Shown: one piece after another, positions 25,964 through 34,372 of the stretch | Position numbering within the stretch: position 1 is the stretch's first letter | Layout: each line of letters starts with the position of its first letter | Assembly: GCA_041389495.1 (NCBI GenBank) | Contig: JAWKRT010000007.1 | Location: 52,539-116,538, forward strand | Direction: 5' to 3' | DNA: 64,000 bases | From: Myxococcota bacterium | Lineage (GTDB): Bacteria; Myxococcota_A; UBA9160; UBA4427 | The notes under the pieces: model-generated | Databases searched by the model: none | What the model was told of the DNA's origin: nothing | Seen by the model: the letters and a program-made list of their open reading frames with translations, nothing else | Translations under genes and position numbers: made by a program

Positions 25964-27067
25964 CTACTCGGGGCGTTCATCGGGCTCCACTTCCGGATCC
26001 TCGGGGCGCACGTCGCCCTCGAGCGCCGAGCTCGGCAGGCCCGCGCCCTCCTGCGCGGCGAGCGCGAGGTGGAACGCGGCGAAGCCGGGCATCACGACCT
26101 GGTCGAGCGCCTGCCCGATGATCGTCCCCGCGTAGGGCGAGCGGATCTCGCCGCGCGCGCTCGACAGCGGGTCGATCACCGTGCCGAGCAGCTGCCCGCG
26201 CTTCACGGTCTCGCCGATCTGGACGATCGCGAGCATGAGCCCGCCGCGGTCGACGCGCACCCAGTGCGTGCGGCGGATGACCTGGCGCGGCGGCGTCGGC
26301 TCGGCGTACGGCTGCAGCATGCGCAGCGCGTGCATCGCGCGCGTCGTGCCGGCGACCCCCTGCTCGATCTCGTCCTCGCGCAGGCGCATCGGCTCGCCCG
26401 CCTCGTAGATCACCGACGGGATGCCCGCGTCGGCGGCCGCGCGCCGCAGCGTCCCGAGCCGCCCGCGGTTGTGCACGACCAGGTCGGCGCCGAACGCCTT
26501 CGCGAACTCCGCGGTCTTCGCGTCGTCGAGGTTCGCGCGGATGTGCGGGAGGTTCGTGCGGTGGAACGAGCCCGTGTGGAAGTCGATCAGGTACGTGCAC
26601 GGACGGATCACGTCCTCGAACAGCACGAACGCGATGCGCGAGGCCGAGCTGCCCGTCGTGCGGCCGGGGAAGTAGCGGTTCAGGTCGCGGCGGTCGGGCA
26701 GGTAGCGGGAGCTGCGGTTGTAGCCGTGCGGGTTCGCGATCGGCACGGCGACGAGCGTCCCGGCGAGCAGCTCGGGGTCGAGCTGCTCGACGATGCGGCG
26801 GACGATCTCGACGCCGTTGAGCTCGTCGCCGTGGATGCCGGCGACCAGGCAGAGCGTCGGGCCGGGCAGGCGGCCTCGCGTCACGAAGACGGGCGTCTCG
26901 ACCGACACGCCCGCGAACGATTCGCTCGAGCGCACCTCGAAGCGGCGCTTCTCGCCGCGCGGCGTGCCGAACTCGGGAGCGGGCTCGCGCGCCGCTGCCG
27001 GCGGCGTGGCGACGGCCGCGGCGAGGAGGACGACCGCGGTGGCCGCGAGCGCGCGCATGGCGCGCAT
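25964..27067 (-). CDS. Exported M14-type (AspA/AstE-like) succinylglutamate desuccinylase/aspartoacylase family protein
   Basis: A 367-residue zinc amidohydrolase/carboxypeptidase homologue with a Sec signal peptide (ALAATAVVLLAAAVATPPAAA). Zinc site: H79-G-D-E82 in GIHGDELNG and the later histidine in IDFHTGSFH. Substrate-arginine and asparagine motif: YLPDRRDLNRYFPG. The C-terminal 100 residues form a lipoyl-like beta module with SPYAGTIIGQAL. It is closely similar in layout to the cytosolic homologue at 28551-29579. ATG at 27067 is followed by another ATG three codons on. It is first of a four-gene minus-strand unit, 42 bases before the 7TM gene. Members hydrolyse N-acyl or amide bonds of acidic amino acids; an exported copy implies a periplasmic substrate. 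Confidence 0.87.
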   Translation of the reverse strand: MRAMRALAATAVVLLAAAVATPPAAAREPAPEFGTPRGEKRRFEVRSSESFAGVSVETPVFVTRGRLPGPTLCLVAGIHGDELNGVEIVRRIVEQLDPELLAGTLVAVPIANPHGYNRSSRYLPDRRDLNRYFPGRTTGSSASRIAFVLFEDVIRPCTYLIDFHTGSFHRTNLPHIRANLDDAKTAEFAKAFGADLVVHNRGRLGTLRRAAADAGIPSVIYEAGEPMRLREDEIEQGVAGTTRAMHALRMLQPYAEPTPPRQVIRRTHWVRVDRGGLMLAIVQIGETVKRGQLLGTVIDPLSSARGEIRSPYAGTIIGQALDQVVMPGFAAFHLALAAQEGAGLPSSALEGDVRPEDPEVEPDERPE

Positions 27068-27253
27068 GGTACTGCGTCCCGCAACGGTCGCGCGCCGCGA
27101 CTTCCGGAACGCCGTCCGCGCGGGCGCGGGCGACGCCGGCTGCCGCCGCGCGGCTCGACGCGGCACCGGTCGGTGCGATGCCGGTCGGCGCGAGGCGGCG
27201 GCGGCGGTGCTCGGCGATACTCCGCGCCCACCCCGGCCCGGAGCGCCCCCCTC

Positions 27254-28558
27254 ATGAAGATCGCCATCCTCTCGCGTGGCACGCGCCTGTACAGCACGCG
27301 CCGCCTCAAGGAGGCCTGCGCGGCGCGCGGTCACAAGGCGAAGGTGCTCGACACGCTCGACTTCGCGATCGAGACGCAGCAGGGACAGCCCGAGCTCTTC
27401 TACAAGAACCGCCCGCTCTCGACCTACGACGCCGTGATCCCGCGCATCGGCGCGTCGATCACGCTCTACGGCACGGCCGTCGTGCGCCAGTTCGAGCAGA
27501 TGGGCGTCTTCTGTCTCAACAGCTCGCAGGCGATCGGCGTGTCGCGCGACAAGCTGCGCTCGATGCAGATCCTGAGTCGCCACCGCGTCGGCATCCCGCG
27601 CACCGCGTTCGTGCACGAGCTCGACGAGATCGTGCCGACGATCGATCGCATGGGCGGCCCGCCCGTCGTGATCAAGCTGCTCGAGGGGACGCAGGGCATC
27701 GGCGTCCTGCTCGCGGACACCGCCAACGTCGCGCAGTCGATCATCGAGGTGTTGCGGAGCGCGGCCAACCAGCACGTGTTGATCCAGGAGTTCGTGAAGG
27801 AGAGCAAGGGCCGCGACGTGCGCGCGTTCGTCGTCGGCAACCGCGTCGTCGCGGCGATGCGCCGCGTGGCGCAGGGCGGCGAGTTCCGCAGCAACGTCCA
27901 CCGCGGCGGCCGGGCCGAGGCCATCGCCCGGCTCGACCCCGAGTTCGAGCGCACGGCCCTCCACGCGGCGCAGATCATGGGCCTGCGCGTGGCCGGCGTC
28001 GACATGCTCGAGGCGGCGGACGGGCCGCGCGTCATGGAGGTGAACTCGTCGCCCGGCCTCGAGGGCATCGAGGCGGCGACCGGCGTCGACGTCGCGGGCG
28101 CGGTCGTCGAGCTGATCGAGGAGGAGGTGCTCTTCCCCGAGGTCGACATCCGCCAGCGCCTGACGCTGCAGAGCGGCTACTCCGTGCTCGAGGTGCCCGT
28201 CGACGACCGCTCGGAGCTGTGCGGCAAGTCGATCAAGGAGACGGGGCTGCGCGACCGCGACGTGGTCGTCATGGCCATCCACCGCGGCAGCGTGTCGATC
28301 CCGAACCCGAAGGGCTCGCGCGAGATCCTGGCCGGCGACGTGCTGCTCTGCTTCGGGAAGACGCTGCACCTCAAGAGCCTCGCGCCGCGGCGCCGCCGGC
28401 CGCCCGGGCGGCGGCGCGCCTCCGCGCCCGCGCCGCCCGTGCGGCTCGCGGGCGACGAGCCGGTCGCGAGCGTTCCCGCGCCCGAGGCGCCCGAGGCGCC
28501 CGCGGTCGGCGACGCGGCGGCCGGCGCGTCCGGCGGAGGCGCGCCGAGCGATGGCTGA
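27254..28558 (+). CDS. rimK: RimK-type ATP-grasp glutamate ligase with C-terminal RCK_C (TrkA-C) domain
   Basis: A 434-residue protein. The first 300 residues are RimK: MKIAILSRGTRLYSTRRLKE, the linker SRDKLRSMQILSRHRVGIPR, nucleotide loop VIKLLEGTQGIGVLLAD, FVKESKGRDVRAFVVGNRVV, and the Mg site VMEVNSSPGLEGIE. E. coli RimK (300 residues) adds glutamates to ribosomal protein S6 and makes poly-glutamate. Here residues about 306-375 add a TrkA-C module (LEVPVDDRSELCGKSIKETG ... ILAGDVLLCFGK), a fold used elsewhere for ligand sensing. A Pro/Ala-rich tail ends the protein. Divergent from the exported M14 gene over 186 bases and overlapping the cytosolic M14 gene by eight bases. Confidence 0.9.
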   Translation: MKIAILSRGTRLYSTRRLKEACAARGHKAKVLDTLDFAIETQQGQPELFYKNRPLSTYDAVIPRIGASITLYGTAVVRQFEQMGVFCLNSSQAIGVSRDKLRSMQILSRHRVGIPRTAFVHELDEIVPTIDRMGGPPVVIKLLEGTQGIGVLLADTANVAQSIIEVLRSAANQHVLIQEFVKESKGRDVRAFVVGNRVVAAMRRVAQGGEFRSNVHRGGRAEAIARLDPEFERTALHAAQIMGLRVAGVDMLEAADGPRVMEVNSSPGLEGIEAATGVDVAGAVVELIEEEVLFPEVDIRQRLTLQSGYSVLEVPVDDRSELCGKSIKETGLRDRDVVVMAIHRGSVSIPNPKGSREILAGDVLLCFGKTLHLKSLAPRRRRPPGRRRASAPAPPVRLAGDEPVASVPAPEAPEAPAVGDAAAGASGGGAPSDG

Positions 28559-29579
28559 GCGCGCGCCGCTCGTCATCGCGGGAACGCCCGTCGCGCCGGG
28601 CCAGCGCGCGAACGTCCGCATTCCCGTCGCACGCCGCATGACCTCGGGCGAGGTCGAGATCCCCGCCTGCGTCGTGCGCGGGAAGCGCGACGGGCCCGTC
28701 CTCTTCGTGTGCGCCGCGCTCCACGGCGACGAGATCAACGGCACGGCGATCGTGCGCGAGCTGCTGCGCATGCCGCAGCTCGCCGGGCTCGCCGGAACGC
28801 TGATCGCCGTGCCCGTCGTGAACGTCTACGGCTTCGTCTCGCACAATCGCTACCTGCCCGATCGCCGCGATCTGAACCGCTCCTTCCCCGGCTCGGCGAC
28901 GGGCTCGCTCGCGAGCCGGCTCGCGCACGCGTTCGTGAGCGAGGTGGTCGAGAAGAGCACGCACGGCGTCGACCTGCACACGGGCGCGCTCCACCGCGCG
29001 AACCTGCCGCAGGTGCGCGCGATGCTCGATTCGAAGGAGGTCGTCGCGATGGCGCGCGCCTTCGGCACGCCGGTCGTGCTCGACTCGCCGCTGCGCGACG
29101 GCTCGCTGCGCGAGGCGGCGCACGAGCGCGGCATCCCGATGGTCGTCTACGAGGGCGGGGAGGCGCTGCGCTTCGACGAGCTCGCGATCCGCGCGGGGCT
29201 GCGCGGCGTCGTCGCCGTGATGCGCGAGCTCGGCATGCTGCGCGCGTCGCGCCGCGCGAGCGCGCCGCGCAAGCCCTACGTCGCGCGCGGCAGCCAGTGG
29301 GTGCGCGCGCCCGAGACGGGCGTGCTCGTCACGCGCGTGCGGCTCGGCGCGCGCGTCGAGAAGGGCGCCGTGCTCGGCGCGATCTCCGACCCGCTCGGCG
29401 AGGACGAGACGCTCGTGCGCTCGCCGATCGACGGCGTGCTGATCGGCCGCACGAACCTCCCGCTCGCGAACGAGGGCGACGCGCTCTTCCACGTCGCGAG
29501 CTTCCGGCGCACGCGCACGGTGGCCGAGGAGGTCGAGACCTTCCGCGAGGAGGTCGTCGCGGACCCGGAGCTGCTGTAG
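28551..29579 (+). CDS. Cytosolic M14-type (AspA/AstE-like) succinylglutamate desuccinylase/aspartoacylase family protein
   Basis: A 342-residue zinc enzyme without signal peptide. Zinc ligands H58 and E61 in ALHGDEING and the later histidine in VDLHTGALH. YLPDRRDLNRSFPG holds the substrate-binding arginines. The C-terminal lipoyl-like module has SPIDGVLIGRTNLPLANEGD. Start ATG at 28551 overlaps rimK by eight bases, so both are made together. Pairing of RimK with an AstE/AspA homologue is common and suggests removal or editing of the glutamate or acyl groups that RimK adds. The exact bond cleaved is unknown. Confidence 0.88.
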   Translation: MAERAPLVIAGTPVAPGQRANVRIPVARRMTSGEVEIPACVVRGKRDGPVLFVCAALHGDEINGTAIVRELLRMPQLAGLAGTLIAVPVVNVYGFVSHNRYLPDRRDLNRSFPGSATGSLASRLAHAFVSEVVEKSTHGVDLHTGALHRANLPQVRAMLDSKEVVAMARAFGTPVVLDSPLRDGSLREAAHERGIPMVVYEGGEALRFDELAIRAGLRGVVAVMRELGMLRASRRASAPRKPYVARGSQWVRAPETGVLVTRVRLGARVEKGAVLGAISDPLGEDETLVRSPIDGVLIGRTNLPLANEGDALFHVASFRRTRTVAEEVETFREEVVADPELL

Positions 29580-29638
29580 CGCGCGCTCGCTTGTCGCGCG
29601 CGCACGCGCGCGCGAAGCTCGCGCGCGGAGGTCTCCGC

Positions 29639-30388
29639 ATGCCCGTCACGACCGAGCGCCGCGGCCGCATCCTCGTCGCGCGCCTCGACCGCCCCGAGAA
29701 GCGCAACGCCATGAACGCCGAGATGACGCGGGGCCTCGACGACGCGATGAACGAGCTCGAGGACGACGACGCGCTCTGGGCCGGCGTGCTCGCCGGCGCC
29801 GACGGCGTCTTCTCGGCGGGCAGCGACCTGCGCGACGGCCAGCACAACACGACGGAGCGCGGCGGGCCCTACGGCGTCGTGCGGCGGCGGCGCGCGAAGC
29901 CGCTCGTCGCCGCGGTCGACGGGCTCGCCTACGGCGGCGGCTTCGAGATGGTGCTCGCGTGCGATCTCGTCGTGGCCTCGCGGCGCGCGAGCTTCGCGCT
30001 GCCCGAGGTGAAGCGCGGCCTCTTCGCGCTCTACGGAGGGCCGCTGCGCGCCGCGCACGCGCTGCCGCTCAACGTCGCGCGCGAGCTCGCGCTGACCGGC
30101 GACCCGCTCGCGGCCGAGCGCGCCGAGCGGCTCGGGCTCGTGAACGTGCTGTGCGAGGAGGGGCGCGCCGTCGACGAGGCGGTCGCGCTCGCCGAGCGCA
30201 TCTGCGCGAACGGCCCGGTCGCCGTGCGCGCGACGCTGCGCGCCATCAACGAGCCGATCGAGGCGGCGGACGAGCTCGCGTGGGAGGTCTCGCGCGAGGG
30301 CGCCGAGGCGATCTTCGCCGCCGAGGACACGCGCGAGGGCGTCGCCGCGTTCTTCGAGAAGCGCGCGCCGCAGTGGAAGGGACGCTAG
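29639..30388 (+). CDS. Enoyl-CoA hydratase/isomerase (crotonase) family protein
   Basis: A 249-residue crotonase. N-terminal strand pair GRILVARLDRPEKRNAMNAE; first oxyanion-hole loop GVFSAGSDLRDG; second oxyanion-hole helix GLAYGGGFEMVLACD; then PEVKRGLFALYGGPLR, where a catalytic glutamate often lies; C-terminal helices complete the fold. The position corresponding to the first catalytic Glu of rat crotonase lies in Y-G-G-G-F-E-M. ATG at 29639 follows GCGGAGG. Its TAG shares the palindrome CTAG with the stop of the convergent gene at 30385-31482. Could hydrate, isomerise or dehalogenate an acyl-CoA; no pathway partners are adjacent except the dehydrogenase at 34.4 kb. Confidence 0.88.
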   Translation: MPVTTERRGRILVARLDRPEKRNAMNAEMTRGLDDAMNELEDDDALWAGVLAGADGVFSAGSDLRDGQHNTTERGGPYGVVRRRRAKPLVAAVDGLAYGGGFEMVLACDLVVASRRASFALPEVKRGLFALYGGPLRAAHALPLNVARELALTGDPLAAERAERLGLVNVLCEEGRAVDEAVALAERICANGPVAVRATLRAINEPIEAADELAWEVSREGAEAIFAAEDTREGVAAFFEKRAPQWKGR

Positions 30389-31482
30389 GGCGCGACCGGC
30401 GCGAGGAGCTCCGCGAGCCGCGCGCTGTAGACGCTCGCCGCCTCGTGCGTCAGGTGGTTCGGCGAGTCGTAGAAGTCGTCGAGCGCGTAGAAGAACTCCT
30501 CCGGCTCGCCGAGCAGCGCGACGTCCATGTCGGCGTAGAGCGCGCGGATCGCGCCCAGCACGTCGCCGCGCGGCGCGTCGCCGACGTAGGCGGCGGGCCA
30601 GACGGCGACGACGTCGACGCCGCGCGCGCGCGCCTCGCGCACGAAGCGGCGGAGCTCGCGCACGGACTCGTCGCGCTCGTCGACGCGCAGGTCGGCGAGC
30701 CGCAGCGGCGCCTCGGCGATGCGCGCGAAGCGGTCCGCGCGGCGGTCGGCGCGGCGGTTGCCCGTCCAGTCGCCCGCGCTCGAGAACGTGCCGCCGTCGG
30801 CGTTCGTCGCGAGGTGCCAGGCGACCGGCGGGGCGGGCCACGCCTGTGGCCCCGCGACGGCGCGCACGGCCTTGCGCGCGTAGGCCTCGACCACCTGCGC
30901 CATGTCCTGGCGCGCGAGGAAGGTGAGCTCGTAGCGCAGCGGCAGCCGCCAGAAGCCCTGCGTCGGACACGAGAAGACGAGGTCCTTCACCACCTGCTGC
31001 TGCACGTCGAGCGTCGTCGCGCGCTGGTAGGACCAGTGCGGGAGCGACAGCACGACGAGGTCGCCCGGCCGCGCCGCGCGCGCGGCCGCCTCGAACACCA
31101 TTCCCGTGCTCAGGTTCGCGATCAGCCCGAAGTTGATCGCGGGCCGTTCGAGCGCCGCGCCGATCTCGTCGGCGCGCACGCTCATCAGCACGTTCGAGAG
31201 GCCGACGAAGAGCACGCGCCCTCGCGCGTCCGGGGCCGTGTGCGCGGCGAGCGCCTGCTTGAACGCGAGGAAGTCGCACGCGTGGAGCGCCGCGCCGTTC
31301 GCGATGCGCTCGTCGCGCCGCGCGAGGTTGAGCGCGAGCCACGCGGTCGCGACGCACGCGAGCGCGGCCGCGACGAGCGCCGCGAATCCGACGGCCGCGC
31401 GCCACCCGCCCCGCTCGCGCGTCCCGCCCTCGGGCGGGCGCGCTCTAGAACTGGAAGTAGATGAACTGCTGGGTTCCCGCAT
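30385..31482 (-). CDS. SGNH-fold envelope acyltransferase partner protein (AlgX/DltD-like)
   Basis: A 365-residue protein with one N-terminal membrane helix (AAVGFAALVAAALACVATAW, about residues 30-50) and a periplasmic SGNH-like domain. The nucleophile block reads VLFVGLSNVL with S96 (G-L-S-N in place of G-D-S-N). A late block DSPNHLTHEA supplies an Asp/Asn-His pair typical of block V in alginate O-acetylation proteins. It is directly downstream of an AlgI-like MBOAT gene and overlaps it by 38 bases if ATG 31482 is the start. That pairing is the classic membrane transferase plus periplasmic SGNH partner for O-acylating a polysaccharide. The loss of the block-I Asp is common among these partners. 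The start is not certain because the overlap is long. Confidence 0.72.
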   Translation of the reverse strand: MREPSSSSTSSSRARPPEGGTRERGGWRAAVGFAALVAAALACVATAWLALNLARRDERIANGAALHACDFLAFKQALAAHTAPDARGRVLFVGLSNVLMSVRADEIGAALERPAINFGLIANLSTGMVFEAAARAARPGDLVVLSLPHWSYQRATTLDVQQQVVKDLVFSCPTQGFWRLPLRYELTFLARQDMAQVVEAYARKAVRAVAGPQAWPAPPVAWHLATNADGGTFSSAGDWTGNRRADRRADRFARIAEAPLRLADLRVDERDESVRELRRFVREARARGVDVVAVWPAAYVGDAPRGDVLGAIRALYADMDVALLGEPEEFFYALDDFYDSPNHLTHEAASVYSARLAELLAPVAP

Positions 31483-32932
31483 CGAGCGAGCTCCCGACGA
31501 TGGCGAACAGCAGGACGCCGAACGCGAGCGCGCTCGGCACGGCGCCGATGCGACGCGCACCGAGCTGCAGGTGCACGACCGGCCGCGACGCCTCGCCTAT
31601 GAGCTCGCGCGAAGTCGGCAGCGTCCACACGGCCGCGAAGCCCGCGGCGAGCCAGAGCGCTTGATAGGCGCCCGCGAACGTCGGTGCGTCCCCGCCCGCG
31701 CCGTGCGCGCCCGCCATGCTCGCGAGCATGGCGGCCGCGGTTCCGAACGAATCGGCGCGGAAGAAGACCCAGGCCACGACGACGGCGAGCGTCGTCGCGA
31801 GCGTGGCGAGCGCGCGGCCCGGCGCCGAGGTTCCCGTCCATCCCCGCGCGCGCCGCAGCCTTCGGAAGCCGTGGTTCGCGACGAGCAGCGCGCCGTGCAG
31901 CCCGCCCCACGCGACGAACGTCCACGACGCGCCGTGCCAGAGGCCGCCGAGCAGCATCGTCGCCATGAGGTTCGCGTAGCGGCGCGGGCGGCCGTGGCGG
32001 TTGCCGCCGAGCGGGATGTAGACGTAGTCGCGCAGGAAGCGCGAGAGCGTCACGTGCCAGCGTCGCCAGAAGTCGACGATGCTCGTCGCCTTGTACGGCG
32101 ACAGGAAGTTGTCGGGCAGGGCGACGCCGAACATGCGACCGAGACCGATCGCCATGTCCGTGTAGCCCGAGAAGTCGAAGTAGATCTGCAGCGAGAACGC
32201 GAGCGTCGCGCCCCAGGCCGCGAGCGCGCCGAGCGGTGCGTCGGCGCCGCCGCCCGTGCTCGCGGCTGCCGCGGCGAAGCCCGGGTCGGCGAAGAGCGCG
32301 AGCCGGTCGGCGACCACGACCTTCTTGAAGAGCCCGACGACGAAGATCGCCGCGCCCGTCGCGAGGCGCGCCGCATCGGGGCGCAGCGCGTCCGCGCGCC
32401 GCAGCTGCGGGATCAGCTCCTCGTGGTGGACGATCGGCCCCGCGATCAGCTGCGGGAAGAACGCGATGAAGAGCGCGTACTCGAGCAGGCCGTAGGTGCG
32501 CGCGCGCCCGCGCTGCGCGTCGACGAGATAGGCGACGTTCTGGAAGGTGAAGAACGAGATGCCGATCGGGAGCGCGACGTCGAGTGCGGGCGACGCGCGC
32601 CCCGCGATCCAGGCGACGTTGTCGAGGAAGAAGCCCGCGTACTTGAACCAGCCGAGGAGCGCGAGGTTCGCCGCGACGCCGAACGCGAGCACGCCGCGCG
32701 CACCGCCCTGCGGCGCCGCGCCCTCGAGCCGCCGCCCGACGGCGAAGTTGAACGCGACCGAGCCGCCGAGCAGCAGCGCCCACGCCGGCACCGCCCACGC
32801 GTAGAAGACGAAGGAGGCCGCGACGAGCCACGCGATCGCGGCCCGCCGCCCGAAGAGGCGATCGAGCGCGAAGGTGCCCGCGAGCACGGCGGGCAGGAAC
32901 GCGAACAGGAACGCCGCGGAGTGGAAGAGCAC
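31445..32932 (-). CDS. MBOAT-family membrane O-acyltransferase (AlgI-like)
   Basis: A 495-residue polytopic protein of the MBOAT/AlgI/DltB type. Early helices LFHSAAFLFAFLPAVLAGTF; signature segments LPIGISFFTFQNVAYLVD, FFPQLIAGPI, YFDFSGYTDMAIGLGRMFG, NFLSPYKATSIVDFWRRWH and YIPLGGNRHG. The catalytic-histidine motif is GGLWHGASW with H333. Such proteins pass acyl groups from the cytoplasm to periplasmic acceptors on polysaccharides. Upstream of and overlapping the SGNH protein gene. A second, shorter MBOAT gene lies 86 bases upstream on the same strand. Confidence 0.92.
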   Translation of the reverse strand: MLFHSAAFLFAFLPAVLAGTFALDRLFGRRAAIAWLVAASFVFYAWAVPAWALLLGGSVAFNFAVGRRLEGAAPQGGARGVLAFGVAANLALLGWFKYAGFFLDNVAWIAGRASPALDVALPIGISFFTFQNVAYLVDAQRGRARTYGLLEYALFIAFFPQLIAGPIVHHEELIPQLRRADALRPDAARLATGAAIFVVGLFKKVVVADRLALFADPGFAAAAASTGGGADAPLGALAAWGATLAFSLQIYFDFSGYTDMAIGLGRMFGVALPDNFLSPYKATSIVDFWRRWHVTLSRFLRDYVYIPLGGNRHGRPRRYANLMATMLLGGLWHGASWTFVAWGGLHGALLVANHGFRRLRRARGWTGTSAPGRALATLATTLAVVVAWVFFRADSFGTAAAMLASMAGAHGAGGDAPTFAGAYQALWLAAGFAAVWTLPTSRELIGEASRPVVHLQLGARRIGAVPSALAFGVLLFAIVGSSLDAGTQQFIYFQF

Positions 32933-33018
32933 GCTTCACATCCTGCGCCGGTGCGCGCGCCGCGTCGAGCGCACATCGCGCGCCGTGCGGGCGCACGCCT
33001 TCGGTGCGTGCCGCGCGC

Positions 33019-34275
33019 TCAGAACGGCCAGACGAGCCCGCGGAAGACGGAGACGAGCCCGCGCAGCGGCAGCTGCGGCGGATACATCACCGTCATGTGG
33101 CCGACGCTCGTGAAGAGGAGCGTCGCGGCGACGACCGCCGCGCCGCGCAGTCCGAGCTTCGCCGGGCGCTTCATCGCCCGCGTCGCGATCACGGCCGTCC
33201 CCGTCATCGCCGCCCAGACCGCCCACGGCACGATCGCCGTCCACGGATACCACGCGAGGCCGAGCAGCTTGAGCCCGCCGACCCAGTGGTAGACGGCGAC
33301 CGCGCCGAACACCGCGAACGTGTTGCGCCACTCGAGGTGGCGCTGGCCGTCGCGGCCGCGGATCAGCGCGCCGCCGAGCGGCAGGTAGATGAAGCGCCGC
33401 AGCCAGACCATGAACGTGATGTTCCAGCGCCGCCAGAAGTCGGCCGGGCCCCACGCGAGGTGCGGGGCGTCGAAGTTCTCGGGCAGGTCGACGCCCGCGA
33501 GCCGCCCGAGACCGATCGCCGCCTCGGTCCACGCGCTGAACGCGAGGTACCACCACAGATAGGTATAGATCGCGTTCGGCCACGCCATGAGCGGGTTCGT
33601 GCGCGATGCGACGCCGAGCTCGTCGCGGTACGAGAGCAGGACGCCGTAGGTGAAGGCGCCGAGCGCGAGGCCGACCGCGAGCCGGCGGAACGCCGTCGCG
33701 ACGCCGGACGGTCCGACGTCGACGCGGCGCTCGGCGAACTCGAGGTGCGTCACGATCGGGCCGTTCAGGAAGGCGGGGAAGAACGTCATGAAGAGCGCAT
33801 AGTCGGCGAAGCGCGGCGTCTCGGGCTCGCGGCGCCGGCTGCGGTCCCACGCGTAGCCCCAGAAGCGCAGCATCGTGAGGTTGCTCGCGAACGCCACGAA
33901 GTCGCGCGGCGGGCCCTGGTAGCCGGGAAGCGCCGGCAGCAGGAAGATCGGGCCGAGCGCGTGCGCGGCGACGAGCGCGACGAGCAGCGCGCTCCGCACG
34001 TGGCCTTGCGGGACGCGCTCGACGACCGCGTAGAATACGACGAGGTACGCGGCGAAGATCGCGGCGACCGAGGGGAGCGAGAGCAGCGCGAGCGCGGCGA
34101 GGCTGAGCCCGACGAGCCCCCACGTGCGCACCGCATGCGGCGCGAGGCGGAGCGGGGCGGCGAGCGCGGCGAACGCGAGCCCCGTCGCGACGTACCGGAC
34201 GAGGATGCCGGACTGGCCTAGCAGGAAGGGGCGCAGCGCGGGCGGAAGCGCTTCGATGATCGGCGCGAGGTCCAT
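33019..34275 (-). CDS. Second MBOAT-family O-acyltransferase-like membrane protein
   Basis: A 418-residue polytopic protein with MBOAT landmarks that diverge from the first copy: FADYALFMTFFPAFLNGPIV, GLGRLAGVDLPENFDAPHLA, GPADFWRRWNITFMVWLRRF, IYLPLGGALI and the active-site-like V-Y-H-W-V-G-G. Several hydrophobic helices cover the N-terminus (LVGLSLAALALLSLPSVAAI). It is about 80 residues shorter than AlgI-like proteins and lacks the G-L-W-H-G form of the catalytic motif, keeping only Y-H-W. ATG at 34275. It is first of three minus-strand genes (MBOAT, MBOAT, SGNH partner). It may act on a different acceptor, or on the acyl donor, from its neighbour. Confidence 0.85.
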   Translation of the reverse strand: MDLAPIIEALPPALRPFLLGQSGILVRYVATGLAFAALAAPLRLAPHAVRTWGLVGLSLAALALLSLPSVAAIFAAYLVVFYAVVERVPQGHVRSALLVALVAAHALGPIFLLPALPGYQGPPRDFVAFASNLTMLRFWGYAWDRSRRREPETPRFADYALFMTFFPAFLNGPIVTHLEFAERRVDVGPSGVATAFRRLAVGLALGAFTYGVLLSYRDELGVASRTNPLMAWPNAIYTYLWWYLAFSAWTEAAIGLGRLAGVDLPENFDAPHLAWGPADFWRRWNITFMVWLRRFIYLPLGGALIRGRDGQRHLEWRNTFAVFGAVAVYHWVGGLKLLGLAWYPWTAIVPWAVWAAMTGTAVIATRAMKRPAKLGLRGAAVVAATLLFTSVGHMTVMYPPQLPLRGLVSVFRGLVWPF

Positions 34276-34372
34276 GGCAGGTCGCCACCGGCAGCGCCGC
34301 AGCGCGCGAAGTCGAGGCCCCGCCGCGAACGTGCGCGGGGCGCGGCGGCGAGCCTAAGGCGCGGCCCCGGGC

